Assembly: GCF_006716185.1 (NCBI RefSeq) | Contig: NZ_VFOP01000001.1 | Location: 124,001 to 188,000, forward strand | Source of the DNA: Ornithinicoccus hortensis | GTDB lineage: Bacteria; Actinomycetota; Actinomycetes; Actinomycetales; Dermatophilaceae | Direction of reading: 5' to 3' | DNA: 64,000 nt | Shown: positions 60,379 to 64,000 of the stretch, piece after piece | Layout of the letters: every line of letters begins with the position of its first letter | Numbering within the stretch: position 1 is the first letter of the stretch | Program-made: the position numbers and the translations under genes | The notes under the pieces: generated by a model | Told to the model about the DNA's origin: nothing | Seen by the model: only the letters and a program-made list of their open reading frames with translations | Database searches by the model: none

Positions 60379-62243
60379 CCGAGATCTTCGAGCTGACCGG
60401 TCGGTTCGACCGCCGGATCGCGCTGTCCTCCGAGGGGCTGCTGCGCGAGTTCAACGACGCCGGCGTCCTCACCGCCGCGGACGTGCACGTCGCCCGCCGG
60501 CTCGGGGTGCTGGGCGGCGAGGGCGACGAGCGGGTGCTGCTGGCGGTGGCCCTGGCGACGCGCGCCGTGCGGCTCGGATCCGTGTGCGTGGACCTCGCCG
60601 GCGTGCGGGACATCGCGCCCGAGGCCGAGACCCCCGAGAACGACCTGCCCTGGCCGGACCCTGCCGGGTGGGCCGAGGCGGTCGCGGCCAGCCCGCTGGT
60701 CGAGGCCGGGGTGCTGCGCTGGGAGTTCGACCTGCTCTACCTGGACCGCTACCGGCAGCAGGAGGTGCAGGTCGCCCAGGACCTGCGGGACCGGGCGGCC
60801 GAACCCCCTCCACCGGTGGACGACGCGGTCCTCGAGGCCGGCGTGCTGCAGGTCTTCCCCGACGACGGGTACGCCGAGCAGCGGGCCGCGTCCCTCCGGG
60901 CCGCCCGGCAGTGGACCACCGTCCTCACCGGCGGCCCGGGCACCGGCAAGACGACGGCCGTCGCCGGGCTGCTCGCCCTGCTCGCCGAGCAGGCCGAGCA
61001 CGCCGGTGCCCGACCGTTGCGGATCGCGCTCACCGCGCCCACCGGCAAGGCCGCGGCCCGGTTGCAGGGCGCGGTCGCCGACGCGTCCACCCGGCTCCCG
61101 CAGGCCTACCGGGACCGGCTCGGGGAGCTGCCCGCCGCCACGCTGCACCGGCTGCTGGGGGTGCGCCCGGACAACGCCACCCGGTTCCGCCACGACCGGA
61201 GCAACCACCTCCCGCACGACGTGATCGTGGTGGACGAGACCTCGATGGTGTCGCTGACGATGATGGCCCGGCTGCTGGAGGCTGTGCGACCCGACACCCG
61301 CCTGGTCCTGGTCGGGGACCCCGACCAACTCGCCTCGGTCGAGGCCGGGGCGGTCCTGTCCGACCTCGTCGCCGGGCTCGGCGCCGCTCCCCGCGCGACC
61401 AACCCACCCGCGGGCCAGGACCGCTCGCCCGTGGCAGCGCTGCGCACCGCGCACCGCTACGGGCAGGAGATCGGGGCGCTCGCCGACGCGCTCCGAGGCG
61501 GTGACGCCGATGCGGTGCTGGCGGCGCTGCGGTCCGGCGGGGACGCCGTGCAGTTCCTCGAGGTCTCGGACGCTGCCGAGGCCGCGGAGGCGCTCCGTCC
61601 CCACCTGCTCCGCCCCGCACTCGAGCTCCGCGACCTGGCCCGGCGGGGCGACTCGCGGGGAGCGCTGGAACTGCTGGACCGGCACCGGCTGCTGTGCGCC
61701 CACCGCGCCGGCCCGTTCGGGGTGCGCACCTGGAACCGGCGGGTGGAGCAGTGGATCACCGAGGAGACGGGTGACCCGTTGTGGGAGCCGATGTATCCCG
61801 GTCGCCCGCTGCTGGTCACCGCCAACGACTACGGGCTGGGGCTCTACAACGGCGACACCGGCGTCGTGGTGCGCCCCTCAGGGTCACCCCGCTCGGGGCC
61901 GACCGACGGCGCAGCACTCCCGGGAGGAACCGTCGCCGTGCTCGCCGGGGCGACCGGCACGGTGGAACTCGCGACCAGCCGCCTCGCTGACGTGGACACG
62001 ATGCACGCCATGACGATCCACAAGAGCCAGGGCAGCCAGGCCGACGTCGTGACCGTCCTGCTGCCCGATGCGGACTCCCGCCTCCTGACCCGCGAGCTGT
62101 TCTACACCGCGGTCACCCGCGCGCAGTCGACCGTGCGCGTCGTCGGGTCCGAAGACGTGGTCCGGGCCGCCGTCGAGCGCCGGGTGCAGCGGGCCAGCGG
62201 GTTGCGCCACCGGTTGGCCGGGCCGCCCGCGGCCGAGCGCTGA
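60375..62243 (+). CDS. recD: Exodeoxyribonuclease V subunit alpha
   Basis: A 622-residue SF1 5'-3' helicase. Walker A is TVLTGGPGTGKTTAVAG with Lys192; motif II is VIVVDETSMVSLTMMARLL; motif III is LVLVGDPDQLASVEAGAVL; the C-terminal SH3-like and motif VI part is MHAMTIHKSQGSQADVVTVL and LFYTAVTRAQSTVRVVG. It completes the RecBCD complex in the order C-B-D, as in mycobacteria. Confidence 0.96.
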   Translation: MTEIFELTGRFDRRIALSSEGLLREFNDAGVLTAADVHVARRLGVLGGEGDERVLLAVALATRAVRLGSVCVDLAGVRDIAPEAETPENDLPWPDPAGWAEAVAASPLVEAGVLRWEFDLLYLDRYRQQEVQVAQDLRDRAAEPPPPVDDAVLEAGVLQVFPDDGYAEQRAASLRAARQWTTVLTGGPGTGKTTAVAGLLALLAEQAEHAGARPLRIALTAPTGKAAARLQGAVADASTRLPQAYRDRLGELPAATLHRLLGVRPDNATRFRHDRSNHLPHDVIVVDETSMVSLTMMARLLEAVRPDTRLVLVGDPDQLASVEAGAVLSDLVAGLGAAPRATNPPAGQDRSPVAALRTAHRYGQEIGALADALRGGDADAVLAALRSGGDAVQFLEVSDAAEAAEALRPHLLRPALELRDLARRGDSRGALELLDRHRLLCAHRAGPFGVRTWNRRVEQWITEETGDPLWEPMYPGRPLLVTANDYGLGLYNGDTGVVVRPSGSPRSGPTDGAALPGGTVAVLAGATGTVELATSRLADVDTMHAMTIHKSQGSQADVVTVLLPDADSRLLTRELFYTAVTRAQSTVRVVGSEDVVRAAVERRVQRASGLRHRLAGPPAAER

Positions 62244-62316
62244 CTCCGGTCGCTGACGATCGCCGGCCACCGGTTCCGGACCCGTCCGGGTCACGCCCGT
62301 GTGGCATGCTGACCGG

Positions 62317-62655
62317 ATGAGTCAGGGGGACTACGGCCAGCCATATCCCGGGGGGCCGGTAGCGGCTCCGCCTCGTCTTGCCACGGGCCGGATCGTCGCC
62401 ACCGTGATCGCCGTGCTCGCCGCGGTGCCGCTGGCGCTCGGAGCGGCGATGCTGCTGATCAGCACGGATGCGGACCGCGACATGCACGGCTATCTGCGGA
62501 TCCTGGGCTTCTTCGTCATGGTGCCCGGACTGCTCGTCTTCGTCGCCGCGCTCCCGCTGGCGCTCCCCCCGAGGCTCCGGCTCCCCTACGTGGTGCTGCT
62601 CGGCCTGCTGCTCGTGGTGCTGGCCTTCTGCTACCTGCTGTGGGTGCGTCGCTGA
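62317..62655 (+). CDS. Hypothetical small membrane protein
   Basis: A 112-residue protein with three membrane segments: RIVATVIAVLAAVPLALGAA, ILGFFVMVPGLLVFVAALPL and PYVVLLGLLLVVLAFCYLLW. Its N-terminus is polar (SQGDYGQPYPGG). ATG 62317 is chosen because CATGCT lies 6 nt upstream; ATG 62299 is in frame. Weakly similar in plan to the next gene, so perhaps a duplicated pair. Confidence 0.6.
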   Translation: MSQGDYGQPYPGGPVAAPPRLATGRIVATVIAVLAAVPLALGAAMLLISTDADRDMHGYLRILGFFVMVPGLLVFVAALPLALPPRLRLPYVVLLGLLLVVLAFCYLLWVRR

Positions 62656-62658
62656 CCT

Positions 62659-62973
62659 ATGGACCCCTCCGACTCCCCGACCCGTGACCCGTTCCGCCCG
62701 ATCGGGATCACCGTCAGCGTCCTGGCCACCGTCTTCATCCTGGTCTGCGTCTGGGCCGTCCTGGCCAGTCCGCCGGTCGAGCACGGCCCGGACCCGAACG
62801 GGAACCGGCGGGTCTTCGCGTTCATCATGATGGTGCCTGGGTTCCTCGCGCTCATCCTTGCCCTGCCGTGGGCGCTGCCCCGGGCCTGGCGCAAGGTGAC
62901 CCTGTCGGTGTCGCTGGGCATCGTGGGGCTCGCCGTGCTCTTCGTGGTGTGGGCGAACATCTACGCGCCCTGA
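62659..62973 (+). CDS. Hypothetical small membrane protein
   Basis: A 104-residue protein with the same three-helix plan as its upstream neighbour: GITVSVLATVFILVCVWAVL, VFAFIMMVPGFLALILALPW and LSVSLGIVGLAVLFVVWANI. The shared FxxMVPGxL segment supports common descent. It starts 3 nt after the previous stop. Function unknown. Confidence 0.6.
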   Translation: MDPSDSPTRDPFRPIGITVSVLATVFILVCVWAVLASPPVEHGPDPNGNRRVFAFIMMVPGFLALILALPWALPRAWRKVTLSVSLGIVGLAVLFVVWANIYAP

Positions 62974-63032
62974 GCCCACCACCCCCAGCCAGGGTCAGCC
63001 GGCTTCTTTCGACCGTTCGGCCGGAGTCTGCG

Positions 63033-63362
63033 TCAGTCGGGGTCGCCGACCGCGAGCGGCTCCAGGCTGAACCGCACCTCGTCGTCGTTGACCTCCACGG
63101 CCTCGACCCGGATCCGGTCCACCTGGCCACCGGCCTCGTCCACCCCGACGATCTCCACGTCGCAGATCACGGTCGCGCCGACCTCGGGCGGCAGGCCCTC
63201 GCGGCAGTCGACGGACTCCAGTTGCAGGCCCTGGGCGTCCGCCTGCTCCCGGATGCTGTCCTCGAGGTCCCCGGCGGAGACCTCCTGGCTGCACCCGGCG
63301 AGACCGAGGGCCGCGAGCGCGAGGGCGCCTGCTGCGAGGGGTACGCGTCGGGTGCGGGACAT
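63033..63362 (-). CDS. DUF4333 lipoprotein
   Basis: A 109-residue exported protein. The signal peptide ends in lipobox LAGC (Cys near 24), followed by a DUF4333 domain: LEDSIREQADAQGLQLESVDC and LPPEVGATVICDVEIVGVDE, with two cysteines likely to form the family disulfide. It is membrane-anchored on the outer face. AGGAG lies 5 nt before the ATG. Function unknown. Confidence 0.88.
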   Translation of the reverse strand: MSRTRRVPLAAGALALAALGLAGCSQEVSAGDLEDSIREQADAQGLQLESVDCREGLPPEVGATVICDVEIVGVDEAGGQVDRIRVEAVEVNDDEVRFSLEPLAVGDPD

Positions 63363-63440
63363 CGTGGCTCCTGGTGTCGGCGGGGTCCGGCGGTCCCGGC
63401 CAGGTTAGGCGATCGGGGTCCGACGGGCCGCACCCGCGGG

Positions 63441-63598
63441 GCGGACACGGCTGGTGTGGAAACCTTTGGGGCCCATAGCCCCCATTTGTTTCCACACCAA
63501 TCCTGCGCGCAGGCGGGGCTGCGCCCGCACCCGGGCCGCCCCCAGGCGGTCAGCTCGTGCCTCGAAGCCACCAACGGGTCACGTCGTGACGCTCGACC
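63441..63598. repeat. Long direct repeat, copy 1, containing a family B palindrome
   Basis: The 390-base spacer 63363-63752 has no convincing gene. A unit of about 158 bp starting GCGGACACGG and ending GCTCGACC occurs twice, 173 bp apart. Inside copy 1, TGGTGTGGAAAC (63452-63463) and GTTTCCACACCA (63488-63499) are a perfect 12-bp inverted repeat with a nested TGGGGC/GCCCCA stem. Outside the palindrome the two copies are more diverged. Confidence 0.75.
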
Positions 63599-63613
63599 GC
63601 CTCGACCGGCCGG

Positions 63614-63772
63614 GCGGACACGGCTCGCGTGGAAACCTTTGGGGCCCATAGCCCCCATTCGTTTCCACACCAATCCTGCACGCGGGCGGGGGCTGCGTCC
63701 GGACCCGGGCCAGCCCCAGACGGGCAGCTCGTGGCTCGAGGCCACCCGCAGGTCACGGGGTGGCGCTCGACC
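63614..63772. repeat. Long direct repeat, copy 2, overlapping the end of the next gene
   Basis: Second copy. The palindrome (GTGGAAAC 63629-63636, GTTTCCAC 63661-63668) keeps the identical core CCTTTGGGGCCCATAG but one outer arm has mutated. The last 20 bases are the 3' end of the partial minus-strand gene, so the duplicated unit includes a gene end. Confidence 0.75.
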
Positions 63773-64000
63773 ACACCCGTCCGGACTCGGCGACCAGCTC
63801 GACGGTCTCAACCGGCTGGGCGGGCACCGGGACGACCCAGCTCTGGGGGCCGGCACCGTCGAGGGTCCACGACCCGACGTCCTGCGTGGAGCCGTCGGAC
63901 AGCACCAGGCGGCAGGTGTACCGCGCCCCAGGTGGGCCGTCGGTCACCTCGACGACCAACACCTCCTTGCCGGCGGCGCGGCTCGGGGCGACGCGGCCGA
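63753..64000 (-). CDS. Partial protein, possibly the C-terminal domain of an anti-sigma factor (5' end outside window)
   Basis: About 82 residues are visible on the minus strand, and the frame stays open to the window edge. A GTG at 63962 is possible, but AAGGAG directly abuts it, so an upstream start is more likely. The sequence is a beta-rich domain: VLVVEVTDGPPGARYTCRLV, SDGSTQDVGSWTLDGAG, WVVPVPAQPVETVELVAESG, RVWSSATP. Similar strand patterns occur in extracytoplasmic C-terminal domains of zinc-finger anti-sigma proteins; that is a weak guess. The stop lies within copy 2 of the direct repeat. Confidence 0.5.
   Translation of the reverse strand, partial: GRVAPSRAAGKEVLVVEVTDGPPGARYTCRLVLSDGSTQDVGSWTLDGAGPQSWVVPVPAQPVETVELVAESGRVWSSATP

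Noticed and set aside
53600-62243. RecBCD as part of a defence island
   Set aside because: Only housekeeping and small membrane genes surround it; no restriction, retron or other defence genes are nearby.

Overview
The window is high-GC DNA with densely packed genes, many ATGA/GTGA stop-start overlaps, little spacer, and frequent -10 boxes placed 6-8 nt before start codons (leaderless transcripts). Together with RecBCD, SoxBDAG, Lrp-type regulators and AbiEi/DUF559, DUF4956/VTC and DUF4333 genes, this points to an actinobacterium, most likely order Micrococcales; an Ornithinimicrobium/Serinicoccus/Intrasporangiaceae-like genome is my inference, not a shown fact. I see no rRNA, tRNA, CRISPR array, transposase or prophage gene.

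Layout. 0-3.5 kb: end of a fused FecCD siderophore permease, a siderophore-interacting ferric reductase, and an AbiEi/DUF559 protein. 3.5-6.0 kb: two palindromic repeats and an esterase plus ATP-grasp pair on the minus strand. 6.1-9.4 kb: DUF4956, a VTC-domain polymerase (broken by one base in a C7 tract) and a DUF4353-like lipoprotein. 9.4-11.3 kb: three membrane proteins of unknown function. 11.5-16.5 kb: a five-gene dapB-dapA-dapD-aminotransferase-decarboxylase operon whose DapB, DapD and decarboxylase are not the usual actinobacterial forms. 16.5-18.2 kb: divergent Lrp regulator and D-cysteine desulfhydrase-like gene. 18.2-22.4 kb: UDP-glucose dehydrogenase, DUF1905, and a lower-GC pair (GNAT; acetyltransferase fused to a PIG-L deacetylase) suggesting glycan decoration. 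22.4-27.2 kb: PEBP-like protein, Lrp regulator, and a 2-oxoacid dehydrogenase operon (E1alpha-E1beta-E2). 27.2-32.9 kb: DUF4262, a TetR/hydrolase pair with twin operators, GNAT, and an Rv0862c-like helicase-associated protein.

32.9-47.9 kb is a complete-looking creatinine-to-pyruvate locus. On the minus strand lie an IclR regulator, creatininase, BCCT transporter and creatinase. After a GntR regulator with a perfect operator come, on the plus strand, glyA-soxB-soxD-soxA-soxG-sdaA-purU. Creatinine would become creatine, then sarcosine plus urea, then glycine plus methylene-THF; GlyA makes serine from these, SdaA makes pyruvate, and PurU recovers folate. Between the two arms lie two inverted arrays of a 33-bp repeat.

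48-64 kb: a polytopic membrane protein, three exported beta-rich proteins in an overlapping operon, zwf, a methyltransferase, recC-recB-recD, small membrane proteins, a DUF4333 lipoprotein, a 173-bp-spaced duplication with palindromic repeats, and a partial gene at the right edge.

The most striking signal is not a gene. The 7-mer GTATGCC (both strands, 46 copies by eye, 13 extended to GTATGCCGTG) is spread through genes and spacers at several times the expected rate, imposes rare codons (TAT, GCA, ATA), and forms the stem of one terminator. It behaves like a genome-wide DNA signal such as an uptake sequence, protein-binding site or methylation site.
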